27,564 nt of DNA from the IMG/VR virus record IMGVR_UViG_3300049726_000281, positions 1-27,564 of that record. One strand, given 5' to 3'. Position 1 is the first letter of the stretch, and each line of letters starts with the position of its first letter. The translations under genes were made by a program, and so were the position numbers. Source of the DNA: a virus. The notes beneath the pieces were generated by a model, which ran no database searches, was not told the DNA's origin, and saw nothing but the letters and a program-made list of their open reading frames with translations. Shown here in pieces: positions 7,549 to 15,349 of this stretch.

Positions 7549-8589
7549 CTATTGGCAGATAGCGTCCACATTGCACTTCGCGACCGCCGTGATGATGCCG
7601 TTGGTCGCGTCGTAGATCGGGGTCGCCTCCACCGCGACCGTAACGATCTGGTCCGTCTCGCCCACTTCCGCCGTGGCGAATGCCACCTTCTGCCACGTGA
7701 TGTCGAGCGAATTGTTGGTGTCGAACTGGAGGTGCATCACCGCCGTGCCGGTGGTCTGCGCCTTGAGCAACGTCAACTCCGTGGAGTTGTGGTCGAAGCG
7801 GGCGACGAACTTGAGAGCGCCCGCCCGGTTGCCGAATTCCAGCCTGCCTCGAATCGCGCCGGTGGTCGCATCGCCCGACGTCTGGAAGCCGGAGCCAGGA
7901 TAGAAGCCCGCATCCATGCGGATGTTGTTCTTCCAGGACGTTTCGAGCGAGACGATGTTCTTGCTCGTCACGTAGTCAACGCCGTTGATCGTGAGCGTCA
8001 GTGACGCGGACGGCAGGAGCTTCTCCACCGTCGCGGCGGGCATGGTGATCGCGGAAGGCTCCGTCAGTTTCCCGCTGCCGTGGAACTCGACGTTGATCTT
8101 GCTGTTGGCGCGGCCCGGCCCGGAGCCAATCGAGATCGTCCATCCCTCGACCGCGCAACCGGGCATCAGCCGGTCGATCACGGAGCCGGCACCCGGGCGG
8201 ATCTGCTCCACGAAGGAGAAGTACGGCAACTCCGTCGCGTCGCCGTTCGCCGGGATCAGCGGAGTGCAGGTGTAGATCCAGTTGGGCGTCGTGCCCGACT
8301 TCACGACCTTGCCCAGCCCGAACGTCATGGCCCACGCAGCCATCTCCGCGCTCAGGTACTTTTCGAGCGTGCCGCCCGTGTCCCAGGACGTTTTGAACGT
8401 CTGGGTCGCGAACTCATGGCCCTTGCCATACTCCTCGGCGTCGTTCTCCGTGTTCAGTTTCGGGTTTGCGAGTTGGGCGTTGAGCTTCTTCAGGCGCCAC
8501 ATCGCCGCGACCAGATTGGCGGTCGCGATATCGGTCTGCTTGCCGAAGCCGAAGCAGATCAGTACTTCTTGCAGTCTAGTCGTCGACAT
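7549..8589 (-). CDS. Major tail tube protein
   Basis: A 346-residue protein whose ATG is preceded by AGGAGG at 9 bases. It begins with a conserved-looking segment (MSTTRLQEVLICFGFGKQTD) and is rich in beta strands, Thr and Gly, ending in a strand-rich domain (TDQIVTVAVEATPIYDATNG). This suits a tail tube subunit that polymerises around the tape measure (lambda gpV role). It is longer than lambda gpV, so an extra domain is likely. It lies between the tail terminator-like gene and the chaperone, as expected. A function other than the tube is unlikely in this position. Confidence 0.8.
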   Translation of the reverse strand: MSTTRLQEVLICFGFGKQTDIATANLVAAMWRLKKLNAQLANPKLNTENDAEEYGKGHEFATQTFKTSWDTGGTLEKYLSAEMAAWAMTFGLGKVVKSGTTPNWIYTCTPLIPANGDATELPYFSFVEQIRPGAGSVIDRLMPGCAVEGWTISIGSGPGRANSKINVEFHGSGKLTEPSAITMPAATVEKLLPSASLTLTINGVDYVTSKNIVSLETSWKNNIRMDAGFYPGSGFQTSGDATTGAIRGRLEFGNRAGALKFVARFDHNSTELTLLKAQTTGTAVMHLQFDTNNSLDITWQKVAFATAEVGETDQIVTVAVEATPIYDATNGIITAVAKCNVDAICQ

Positions 8590-8731
8590 GCGTCGTTACC
8601 TCCTGAGTGTTGGCCGGCGGATCGCATTGGCTGTAGCCAGCGACTAACAACGGCGTCAGAACGTCGGGCGTCGCATCGACCTCCATGGGTTCGCCCAGGC
8701 CCCACGGCGGCACCAACCATACCTTCTCCAT
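8576..8731 (-). CDS. Small tail-region protein, unknown
   Basis: A 51-residue protein from the ATG at 8731, just after the upstream stop codon (8733-8735). A longer in-frame start at 8794 lies inside the upstream gene and is less likely. The sequence (KVWLVPPWGLGEPMEVDAT then LTPLLVAGYSQC) has the form of short phage proteins found before tail tube genes. No function is known to me. Its last bases overlap the start of the tail tube gene, which points to coupled translation. Confidence 0.6.
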   Translation of the reverse strand: MEKVWLVPPWGLGEPMEVDATPDVLTPLLVAGYSQCDPPANTQEVTTHVDD

Positions 8732-8732
8732 C

Positions 8733-9200
8733 TCAGTCGTCCCCCATTTCGGTGAATGAAAGCGGCACTTCGAAGTAGTCCAGGCCCTCCGCATCTGTCT
8801 GCCGCTGAATCGTGGGCAGGTCCATCGCGTTGCAGGACGGGTGGACGGTGGCGTTTTCGAGGGCGATCCCCGCCCCGGTCGGCACGCCCTTGACGATCAA
8901 ACGAAACAGCCGGTAGTAGGCGGTGCCAACGGTCGTTTCCTCCTTGGCGCGCAGGAACAACGTGATCTGGTGCTTCCACACGTCCACGCCGCCGAACGCG
9001 CCCGGCTGCGTCCCCTGCCAGACGACCATGATCGAGGGCGACGCCATCTGGTGGAGAGCGTGGGTGAGGCTGATGTTCTTCGGGTAAGAGTCGTGGTACG
9101 CATAAATGCGCGTCGGGTCGCTACCCACCTCGGTCACCAGCGCCGGGATGTCGCGCAGCATCCCGACCAGGTTGTTGACGATTTCAGAAGGGTCGATCAT
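8733..9200 (-). CDS. Tail terminator-like protein (gpU position)
   Basis: A 155-residue alpha/beta protein that starts with MIDPSEIVNNLVGMLRDIP and contains strands such as ITLFLRAKEE and a C-terminal YFEVPLSFTE strand. This resembles tail terminator/minor tail protein U families, which cap the growing tail and join it to the head. It overlaps the preceding gene by 4 bases (ATGA) and is two genes upstream of the tail tube, matching lambda order Z-U-V. The assignment is by synteny and fold pattern. Confidence 0.65.
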   Translation of the reverse strand: MIDPSEIVNNLVGMLRDIPALVTEVGSDPTRIYAYHDSYPKNISLTHALHQMASPSIMVVWQGTQPGAFGGVDVWKHQITLFLRAKEETTVGTAYYRLFRLIVKGVPTGAGIALENATVHPSCNAMDLPTIQRQTDAEGLDYFEVPLSFTEMGDD

Positions 9201-9652
9201 AGTTGCTTACCGCCAAGGGACTTCTCCAGCAACAGGCGCGATTTGTTCTCGATCAGGATTCGATTCGTGGCGTCGAGCACGGCGGTTCTGTTCCTCGGCG
9301 AGAACACGATCCACGGCTCGATCTTGTTGGTGATCCACGCCTTGATCCTGTCCTTGCGCGTGGAGTTGCTGGCCTTCGCCTTGTTCTCGCTGACCGTCCG
9401 GACCTGGAAGTTCCGCTGCATGTCGCCGGTGAGCATCAGGTTGCGGCGGTTGCCTTTCCCCAGCTTCGTTTTCCGGATGGCGTATCGCTTGGTGAGGGGC
9501 TTCGCGGAGGAGTCGGTCGGACCTTCCGCTGCCGCGAGGCGGTTCTTGACCGCCGCCACGCCGACGTTCCCGATCTTGAACATCTGCGTCTGCCGGAAGT
9601 TCAGCCGGTCCAGCCGGATCTGCTTCTTCTGATAGATCCGAATCGAAGGCAT
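9197..9652 (-). CDS. Tail completion / virion morphogenesis protein (gpZ or HK97 gp10 position)
   Basis: A 151-residue, strongly basic protein. A central segment RRNLMLTGDMQRNFQVRTV is like the LTGxLxxSF block of phage tail-completion proteins. The N-terminus is helical and Lys/Arg-rich. It sits between the FII-like joiner and the U-like terminator, as lambda Z does. It overlaps the next gene by 4 bases. The role would be in finishing the tail end that meets the head. The exact family is not certain. Confidence 0.62.
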   Translation of the reverse strand: MPSIRIYQKKQIRLDRLNFRQTQMFKIGNVGVAAVKNRLAAAEGPTDSSAKPLTKRYAIRKTKLGKGNRRNLMLTGDMQRNFQVRTVSENKAKASNSTRKDRIKAWITNKIEPWIVFSPRNRTAVLDATNRILIENKSRLLLEKSLGGKQL

Positions 9653-9659
9653 GTGAGCC

Positions 9660-9959
9660 TCACCCGTGCTTTCTCATCGATATCGAGGCTCCGCCAGCCG
9701 GATCGCTGGCCACCTCGAACACGGTGTAGGTGGTCCCGTCGACGGTTGCCAGATCGCCCGTTTCCGGCCGCGCGCCGAAGCCGGCTAGATTGACGAACAG
9801 GCGCACGTATACCCCATCCTGGTGGCGCTCTTCATCGGTGTCCTTCTGCAGGACGCCGGTGATCGGAAACGGAGCGCCGCCTGCGGCACGCTGGTAGGTG
9901 ACGACAGAGCCAAACGTCTTAAGGCAGGCCTGGTTGAGCGCGGCGAAGGGAGTAGACAT
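9660..9959 (-). CDS. Head-tail joining protein, FII-like
   Basis: A 99-residue protein with the pattern of the lambda gpFII family: an N-terminal segment MSTPFAALNQACLKTFG, then GVLQKDTDEE, DGVYVRLFVNLAGFGARP, and a terminal beta pair GDLATVDGTTYTVFEVASD. gpFII forms the ring between the head connector and the tail. Its position after the capsid genes and before the tail completion genes supports this. Confidence 0.72.
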   Translation of the reverse strand: MSTPFAALNQACLKTFGSVVTYQRAAGGAPFPITGVLQKDTDEERHQDGVYVRLFVNLAGFGARPETGDLATVDGTTYTVFEVASDPAGGASISMRKHG

Positions 9960-9971
9960 TGCCGGCCCTCC

Positions 9972-10448
9972 CTAGAAGGTGTGGACGCGGTAGGCGACCT
10001 TGACCTTCAGCAGCGCGTCGTTGGCGGCGTTGCCCGTGAACTCGCCCGCCCCAAGGTTATGCAGCACGAGCGGCTGGTTCTCGGCCACGGTTCGAGCGGT
10101 GATCGGATCGAGCTTCGCCAGCCCATACGTGATCTGGTCGGCGGCCTGGTCGATGAAACCGGTCGTCTCGATGGTCTGCGAGACCTGTACGCTGGTCCCG
10201 TCCTTGTATCTGACCGCCAGGTTCGCCGTCGCCTCGGCCAGCACGTTGGTTCCGGCCTTCAGCATCACGACCGCCGACAGAAACTCCAGCATCTTGCCCG
10301 TGCCCGGCGCCGGGACCAGCGTCTTCGGCGTCGCGCGGAGAGCCTTGATGTCCGCGTTCGAGAGCAGGACGTCGGCGTACCTCAGGTCGCTGGTGCCCTG
10401 CGACAGCAACGGAGCAGCGAACTTGCCTTTAACCTTTTGAGCGCCCAT
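9972..10448 (-). CDS. Phage head-region structural protein, unknown
   Basis: A 158-residue protein with AAGGAG 10 bases before its ATG. It is rich in Ala, Val and Thr, with likely beta strands (LEFLSAVVMLKAGTNVLAEA, then LAVRYKDGTSVQVSQTIE). It has no recognisable motif. It lies between the major capsid region and the FII-like joiner, overlaps the preceding small gene by 20 bases, and is probably a virion component. A head-fibre or decoration role is possible, but I do not recognise the family. Confidence 0.65.
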   Translation of the reverse strand: MGAQKVKGKFAAPLLSQGTSDLRYADVLLSNADIKALRATPKTLVPAPGTGKMLEFLSAVVMLKAGTNVLAEATANLAVRYKDGTSVQVSQTIETTGFIDQAADQITYGLAKLDPITARTVAENQPLVLHNLGAGEFTGNAANDALLKVKVAYRVHTF

Positions 10449-10692
10449 GAGTGGGTTTCTCCTTCCGATGTTTGGTTTGAGGATTCGCGGAAGACTCGAC
10501 CACCATCGTGATCTTCCGCAGTTCGTACAACTGCCGCAGCAGTCGTGTGTAGAGGCGCGTCGGGCCCGGTTCGGCCGGAGGAGGCGGCATCGCCTCCCCC
10601 GGTTTCATGGGGACGCCGTTGAGCACCGGCAAGCGCGCGGTGACGAGGAATCGGGCCGAAGGGTCGAACTTCGGCAAAGAGCGATAAGCCAT
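10429..10692 (-). CDS. Small head-region protein, unknown
   Basis: An 87-residue protein with a strong ribosome site (GAGGAGG) 7 bases before ATG. The middle is Pro-rich (PGEAMPPPPAEPGP) and the C-terminus is basic and probably disordered (KHRKEKPTHGRSKG). It follows the major capsid gene by 17 bases and overlaps the next gene by 20. The location compares with lambda FI, which helps packaging and prohead maturation, but there is no sequence evidence for that role. Confidence 0.55.
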   Translation of the reverse strand: MAYRSLPKFDPSARFLVTARLPVLNGVPMKPGEAMPPPPAEPGPTRLYTRLLRQLYELRKITMVVESSANPQTKHRKEKPTHGRSKG

Positions 10693-10709
10693 CGAATGCC
10701 TCCTCTCGA

Positions 10710-11699
10710 CTACGCGATTGCGCTAGTGAAGAAGTACCCGAGTTCGGACGCCACCAGCTTGGTGTCGAAGGCCATCTCGATCTCGACGATGTCGCTGGCG
10801 ATGATCTCCCAGCGGTACCGCTTGATCCGGTTGCCCTCGTTGCCCGCACCGAGATAGCCGGTCCAGGAGAAGGTGTAGGCAGCGGACGGCGTGAGCAGGC
10901 CGGGGTTCGGCGCGACGTTGCAGAGCAACGCGCTCTTGGCCCCGATGAAGGAATGCGCGGCGGTTTGCCCCTCAGCCGCCGTGTTCTCAATGCTGCCCAT
11001 CACGAGGATGCGGTCCAGTTCGAGAATCGCGGCCAGAGCCTCGCGGCTGACCGTGGCGGGGCGACCCGCCGTCTGGCCGTACTTCACGCGGTCCACCAGA
11101 TCCGGATGGTCGATGAGCTTCAGCCACACCGGCTCCGACAGCACCAGCGTGTTGGCCGGATAGCCCGTGGCCTGCTTGATGGCCAGCTTGCCGGCGCGGA
11201 CGTCCTCGATGGGGTTGGACGCGGGGTCGTTCCACTGAAGAAACTGGCTGGCGGTGGGTCCGGCGGCGACGCCGGTCATGTCGGTGTTCCACTTGCCCGT
11301 GGTGAACAGGTTGGCCGCGAAGATCTTCTCGCGCCGGATCAACGCCTGCTGCGAGAGGAACTCCGTGGCATCGCGGTCCATGTTGAGGACCGCGTCGGCG
11401 TTCCCGCGCAACTGGTCCGGAATGGGTTTGGCCTCGCCCCACACGTCGGCGAAATAGGTCGGCGTGTTGTCGAGGCGGTAGCCGACGCTGGCGGCCGGAG
11501 TGCCGGGCGCGCGGCGTTGCATTTGATCGCGGAAGAAGTCGCCGCGATTGTAGACGTAGTAGCGGTCGCTCTGCTTGGTCACCGGAATGATGGGGCAGAC
11601 CTGCGCGGCCACAAACTGGTCCTGGCTCTGAAGGTACGCGATGCTGATTTGGGTCAGCGGCGTATTGACGTGAACGTCACCGGGAGTCGGCGTATACAT
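10710..11699 (-). CDS. Major capsid protein
   Basis: A 329-residue protein in the gpE position, close to the 341 residues of lambda gpE. It follows the decoration-protein gene and a protease/scaffold gene, and precedes head-tail joining genes. The sequence has the layout of an HK97-fold capsid protein: an N-terminal arm with PTPGDVHVNTPLTQISIAYL, an E-loop-like stretch (FFRDQMQRRAPGTPAASVGY), a helix with DATEFLSQQALIRREKIFA, and a C-terminal beta-rich A-domain (RWEIIASDIVEIEMAFDTKL). AAAGGAG lies 12 bases before ATG. It would form the icosahedral shell. Confidence 0.88.
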   Translation of the reverse strand: MYTPTPGDVHVNTPLTQISIAYLQSQDQFVAAQVCPIIPVTKQSDRYYVYNRGDFFRDQMQRRAPGTPAASVGYRLDNTPTYFADVWGEAKPIPDQLRGNADAVLNMDRDATEFLSQQALIRREKIFAANLFTTGKWNTDMTGVAAGPTASQFLQWNDPASNPIEDVRAGKLAIKQATGYPANTLVLSEPVWLKLIDHPDLVDRVKYGQTAGRPATVSREALAAILELDRILVMGSIENTAAEGQTAAHSFIGAKSALLCNVAPNPGLLTPSAAYTFSWTGYLGAGNEGNRIKRYRWEIIASDIVEIEMAFDTKLVASELGYFFTSAIA

Positions 11700-11729
11700 G
11701 ATGGTTCATTGCTCCTTTTCTGGTTGCTT

Positions 11730-12095
11730 CTACCGCTGGAGGATCAGCAGCACCGGGACGATGTCGCCGGCGGCGCCAGCCGCGGCAAGTGCCTTCGCCA
11801 GGATCTTGCCCGAGGACTGGGTGATCGCCTTGCCGTTGGCGTCTGCCTCGAGCAGCGCGCCATTCGCGAACGACGCGCCTGCCATGACCCGGGCGATTTG
11901 ACCGGGGAAGGACGCCAAAGCACAGGGCCGGCCCTGCGCGTTGGCGCCGAGTGCGATGACGCCGTCCGACGCGAGACCCGCGCCGACGACCGCCACCTGC
12001 CCGCTGGCGTTGATCGTCCCGAACTGAAATTGCTTCGTGGACAGGTCGGCGCTAGCCGGGACCGAGACCGTTTGCAGACTGACTTCGTAAGCCAT
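11730..12095 (-). CDS. Capsid decoration protein (DUF2190/gpD-like position)
   Basis: A 121-residue protein with AAAGGAG 9 bases before ATG. The sequence is Ala/Gly/Val-rich with a repeated beta pattern (ASADLSTKQFQFGTINASGQ, VAVVGAGLASDGVIALGA) that is typical of small capsid-decorating or stabilising proteins of the DUF2190 type. It lies between the protease/scaffold gene and the major capsid gene, exactly where lambda D lies. It probably binds the expanded capsid surface. Confidence 0.72.
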   Translation of the reverse strand: MAYEVSLQTVSVPASADLSTKQFQFGTINASGQVAVVGAGLASDGVIALGANAQGRPCALASFPGQIARVMAGASFANGALLEADANGKAITQSSGKILAKALAAAGAAGDIVPVLLILQR

Positions 12096-12133
12096 AATCG
12101 ATTGCTCCTTTTCGGTTGGATTGGCTCGCCGCC

Positions 12134-12598
12134 CTAGTTCGCCCGCGCGGGGGCCGACTTCTCAGCGAGGTACTGCTGGTAAAGCTCGGGGTGGAGTTTC
12201 ATCGCCTCCACGTATGCCTGCGCGAACGGGATATTGCGGCTCGCGGCCAGTTGCTGGGCGGCAGAGTTCAACTGCGCTTCCGCGCCGGTGGGGCTGCCTT
12301 GCACGTGCGATTGCACCGCCGTGCGCTGCGACTCCTGGGCCTTGAGCGCCAGGAGGTGCTCGCGGACCTGAGCCACCGTCTTCTTGCTCGCGATCAGTTC
12401 CGCGACCAGTTCGGGATGGCCGGAGAGAGCGCAGAGCACCGCGATCTCCTCATACTCCGCGCGCAGGCGAGTTTCGATGGCGGCGGCATCAACCACCGGC
12501 GTGGCCGCGGCGGAAGCAGGTACTTCCGGGGGTTTCACTTCGGCGGGCACCGGCGGTGCAGCGGGGTCTGCCGTGTTCTTCTCGACTTCCTGACTCAT
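12134..12598 (-). CDS. Nested scaffold protein (Nu3-like), internal in-frame start
   Basis: Within the protease gene, an in-frame ATG at 12598 (codon 316) is preceded by AAAGGAG at 8 bases, as good a ribosome site as any in the window. It would give a separate 154-residue product made of the protease's C-terminal domain. The sequence is Pro/Ala/Glu-rich at first, then helical and charged (IETRLRAEYEEIAVLCALSG, QVREHLLALKAQESQRTAV), as in scaffolding proteins. Lambda makes its scaffold Nu3 from an internal start in gene C in the same way. Expression is inferred. Confidence 0.62.
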   Translation of the reverse strand: MSQEVEKNTADPAAPPVPAEVKPPEVPASAAATPVVDAAAIETRLRAEYEEIAVLCALSGHPELVAELIASKKTVAQVREHLLALKAQESQRTAVQSHVQGSPTGAEAQLNSAAQQLAASRNIPFAQAYVEAMKLHPELYQQYLAEKSAPARAN

Positions 12599-13543
12599 CG
12601 TCATTTCTCCTTTCGGGATTTGCGTTGCGGCAGACGCCGCCACGCGAGCTTGTTTGCGCGCCGTCGCCGCTTCGAGAACGGCGTCCAACGCATCGTCAAA
12701 AGTTCCGACCTGGTCCGCGAAGCCGGCGCTGATGGCCTTCTCCGCGTAGTACAGGCCCGCCTCGGTGTTCCGGACCAACGCCGGTTTCATCTCCCGGTTG
12801 CGCGCGACCGTGCCCACGAACATGTCGTAGAGGCGGTCGATTTCGGACTGCAATTCGTCCTTGGCCGAACTGGACAACGCCTCATGCGGGTTGAAATCGT
12901 TCTTCCTGGCGCCCGCAAAGATCGCGGTGTACTTCCTGCCGACCTTCTCGTCGAAGCCCGACTGATCCAGGTGCAATGCGATTACGCCGACGCTGCCCAC
13001 GCCGCCGGTGCGCGTCACGAACAGGCGCTGCGCGCTGCTGGCGATGGCGTACGCCGCAGAGAACGCATCGTCGTCCGCGATGGCGAAGCACGGCTTTTCC
13101 GCCCGCGCGCCGTAGATCTCGTCCGCAAGGTCGAACAGACCGCCGACCTCGCCGCCAGGCGAGTCTACGTCGAGCAGGATGCCTTGAATGCGCGGATCGC
13201 GCACCGCGTCCTGGAAGTCCGCGCGGATGCTCTCGTAGGACTGGAGTCCGGACGCGGCATCGAGCCAACTGGCCTTCTTGACCAGCGTCCCGGAGACGCC
13301 GATGACCGCAACGCCCTCCGGGGTCACCAGATACGGCTTCTGGCTCCGGGCCGCGTCGTCCAGCTCGTCCGGATCGTCGCCTCCGTCCAGGGGATTCTGT
13401 GTCACACCGATTTCGAACTCGCATGGAAGGACGCCGAGTCGCGGCCCGATTGCCTGGAGAATGACGCTCAACTTCTGCGGCTGGATCAGCAGCGGAACGC
13501 CGAAGACCCGTCCCGCAAGGTGCGGGAGATAGTTCGTTTTCAT
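12134..13543 (-). CDS. Prohead protease, S49 (SppA/lambda gpC family) with C-terminal scaffold domain
   Basis: A 469-residue protein overlapping the portal stop by 4 bases (ATGA). Residues about 70-290 are an S49 peptidase domain: GVAVIGVSGTLV, ILLDVDSPGGEVGG near 122-135, the nucleophile segment DDAFSAAYAIASS with Ser162, and TGGVGSVGV near 179-187. Lysines at 200-214 are candidates for the catalytic base of this Ser/Lys family. Residues 316-469 form a charged helical scaffold-like region with its own ribosome site. In lambda, gpC cleaves scaffold and portal during prohead maturation. Position between portal and capsid genes agrees. Confidence 0.88.
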   Translation of the reverse strand: MKTNYLPHLAGRVFGVPLLIQPQKLSVILQAIGPRLGVLPCEFEIGVTQNPLDGGDDPDELDDAARSQKPYLVTPEGVAVIGVSGTLVKKASWLDAASGLQSYESIRADFQDAVRDPRIQGILLDVDSPGGEVGGLFDLADEIYGARAEKPCFAIADDDAFSAAYAIASSAQRLFVTRTGGVGSVGVIALHLDQSGFDEKVGRKYTAIFAGARKNDFNPHEALSSSAKDELQSEIDRLYDMFVGTVARNREMKPALVRNTEAGLYYAEKAISAGFADQVGTFDDALDAVLEAATARKQARVAASAATQIPKGEMTMSQEVEKNTADPAAPPVPAEVKPPEVPASAAATPVVDAAAIETRLRAEYEEIAVLCALSGHPELVAELIASKKTVAQVREHLLALKAQESQRTAVQSHVQGSPTGAEAQLNSAAQQLAASRNIPFAQAYVEAMKLHPELYQQYLAEKSAPARAN

Positions 13544-15180
13544 TTCTTAGGCTCCTTGCGCTTCGGCTTCGGAGGTTTGGGCTTGGGCGGCTCCGGTGGC
13601 GAATCGACTGGCGCGCCGCCGTCCGGAGCCTCGGCACCGTCGCCGGTATCCAGGATGTTCGCCGCCTGGCCGCGCGCATCCGTCTTTCTGGGATCGGAGT
13701 CGAGAACCAGGCCCAACCGGTCGGCGCGCTCGTTGTCGCGGGCCATCTGCTCGTCCACCTCTTCCTCGTCCATCCCCGTCTCGTTGATGGACATGCTCCG
13801 CGCCTTCAGGCCAGCGCGAATCGCCATGATCTCGGCCTTGACGTCCTTCTCCGGATCGACCCAGGCCCACTTCGGCGTGTGCCACTGGACCGCCAGGTAG
13901 TCGTCCCGGTTGGCCATGTAATCGCGGGCGTCAAGCTTGCCCGCCAGCACCGCCTGCTCCACGAACGCGCGCCAGGTCGGGCGGCAGAACTGGTAGATGA
14001 AGACGCCAAACTGGATCTGCTCGCACAGGCGCCGGAAGGAGAGGATGCCGGCCCGGATCGACGAATAGCTGGTCTTCGACAGATCGCCGGTGAGCATGTC
14101 GTAGGGCAGGCCCAGCCCCGCAGCGATCCGCAGTAGCTGAATGCGCTCAAAGGACTCGTAGTTCCCGCCGACATCGGCGGGCTCGCTGAACTTCACGTCC
14201 TCGCCAGGCTCCAACTCGGTCATGGTGCCCGCCTCGAGTTGCGCCACCGCGACGCCCTGCTCGCCCGATCCGGCCACGCCTCCGGCGTCGGTTGCTTCCT
14301 GCGGCGCAGCATTCGGGAAGAACGCGTCGTCCGGATTCTGACGGGTGATGAAGCCCATCATCATAGCGGCGAACTTCTTCCGCAGCAGTTCGGCGTCGTC
14401 GTACTGGTCGAGTTCCCACAGGCGCACCAGCGCGTTCGCCATCCACGGCACGCCCCGCAATTGGCCAGGCCGGAGCGACCGGAACAGATGCATGACCTCC
14501 GCGGCCGGCACCCGCATCAGTTCTAGGTCGGTGGGGAAGAAGATTCTCTCGCCCGGGTGCTGCTTGTAGAAGTAGTAAGCCGTGCGGCGTCCGGACGGGT
14601 CGAACTCGATGGACGCGCGCACGACGTTCCCCTGCGGCGTGTTCGGCGTGGGCCGCGCCAGGTAGAATGGCAACTGCTCCGCTTCGATCAACTGGAATTG
14701 AAGCGGCACGCTCAGACCCTCGCGGAGGTCGCGGTCGTGCCTGCGCGCGAAGCACTCGCCGCCCTCGACCATCGACCGGAACGCGAGCGCCTGCAGGCCG
14801 TAGATGTCGGTCATCCCGGCGGCGTCCGCCTCGTTTGCCCAGAGCGACCAGAGCGCCTGGAGCTTTTCCTTGACCGCCAGCTTCGGGTGCATCGACTGCG
14901 GCTTGATGCCGGTGCCGATGGCGTTGCACACCCACTCGTCCACTGCCTTCGATGCCCACCCGTCCTTGCGGATGATGTCGCGGGACCGCGCCACCAACTG
15001 ATCCGCGCTCTGATACCAGACGGAGTTAATGGCGTCGCGCGTTGTGACCCAGTTGCCCAGCCGCCGGCCAACCGTGGCGCCCTCGTACGGCGAACCACTG
15101 GCGCGGCGGGTGGGAGCCTGCGCGGGCACACCACTCCCGCCGCGCCGGATGCGGGTCAAAAATGAGTTCAGGTTGAACAC
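13540..15180 (-). CDS. Portal protein, lambda gpB family
   Basis: A 546-residue protein with the sequence pattern of lambda-type portals: WYQSADQLVARSRDIIRKDGWA, AVDEWVCNAIGTGIKP, FRSMVEGGECFARR, and LELMRVPAAEVMHLFRSLRPGQLRG, then LLRKKFAAMMMGFI and a highly acidic/Pro-rich C-terminus. Lambda gpB is 533 residues. The portal forms the dodecameric ring for DNA entry and head-tail joining. The predicted start is GTG at 15180 with no Shine-Dalgarno site. The in-frame region upstream is open for 28 codons without any start codon, then reaches TGA at 15265-15267. It directly follows the inserted defence operon, so the original start may have been altered. Confidence 0.9.
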   Translation of the reverse strand: MFNLNSFLTRIRRGGSGVPAQAPTRRASGSPYEGATVGRRLGNWVTTRDAINSVWYQSADQLVARSRDIIRKDGWASKAVDEWVCNAIGTGIKPQSMHPKLAVKEKLQALWSLWANEADAAGMTDIYGLQALAFRSMVEGGECFARRHDRDLREGLSVPLQFQLIEAEQLPFYLARPTPNTPQGNVVRASIEFDPSGRRTAYYFYKQHPGERIFFPTDLELMRVPAAEVMHLFRSLRPGQLRGVPWMANALVRLWELDQYDDAELLRKKFAAMMMGFITRQNPDDAFFPNAAPQEATDAGGVAGSGEQGVAVAQLEAGTMTELEPGEDVKFSEPADVGGNYESFERIQLLRIAAGLGLPYDMLTGDLSKTSYSSIRAGILSFRRLCEQIQFGVFIYQFCRPTWRAFVEQAVLAGKLDARDYMANRDDYLAVQWHTPKWAWVDPEKDVKAEIMAIRAGLKARSMSINETGMDEEEVDEQMARDNERADRLGLVLDSDPRKTDARGQAANILDTGDGAEAPDGGAPVDSPPEPPKPKPPKPKRKEPKK

Positions 15181-15349
15181 GGATCGAAAGGAGGAACGCG
15201 AGGGAACTTGATCTAACTGCTCTGCCTGCCAGAGTGTTGGGTTGCCAGTTGGCTGCCCGCCTGTTCAGTAGACGTCACCGCGTCTTTCGCGGGTCGGCTG
15301 CTTCAACTTCCCGGATCGGGACGTCTGGCCCGCGTCACAACAATTACGC
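15181..15349 (-). other. Junction spacer between the defence operon and the portal gene
   Basis: This 169-base stretch holds the other junction of the insertion. The half next to the portal is open in the portal frame for 28 codons but lacks a start codon. A 5-base stem (CCGCG/CGCGG, 15278-15292) is present but has no T-run, so I do not call it a terminator. Confidence 0.45.

Noticed and set aside
12116-13900. Long plus-strand open frame (594 codons) opposite the protease and portal genes
   Set aside because: It is antisense to two clear phage genes, is Arg-rich and low in complexity, and shows no motif. Such frames are common opposite high-GC genes.
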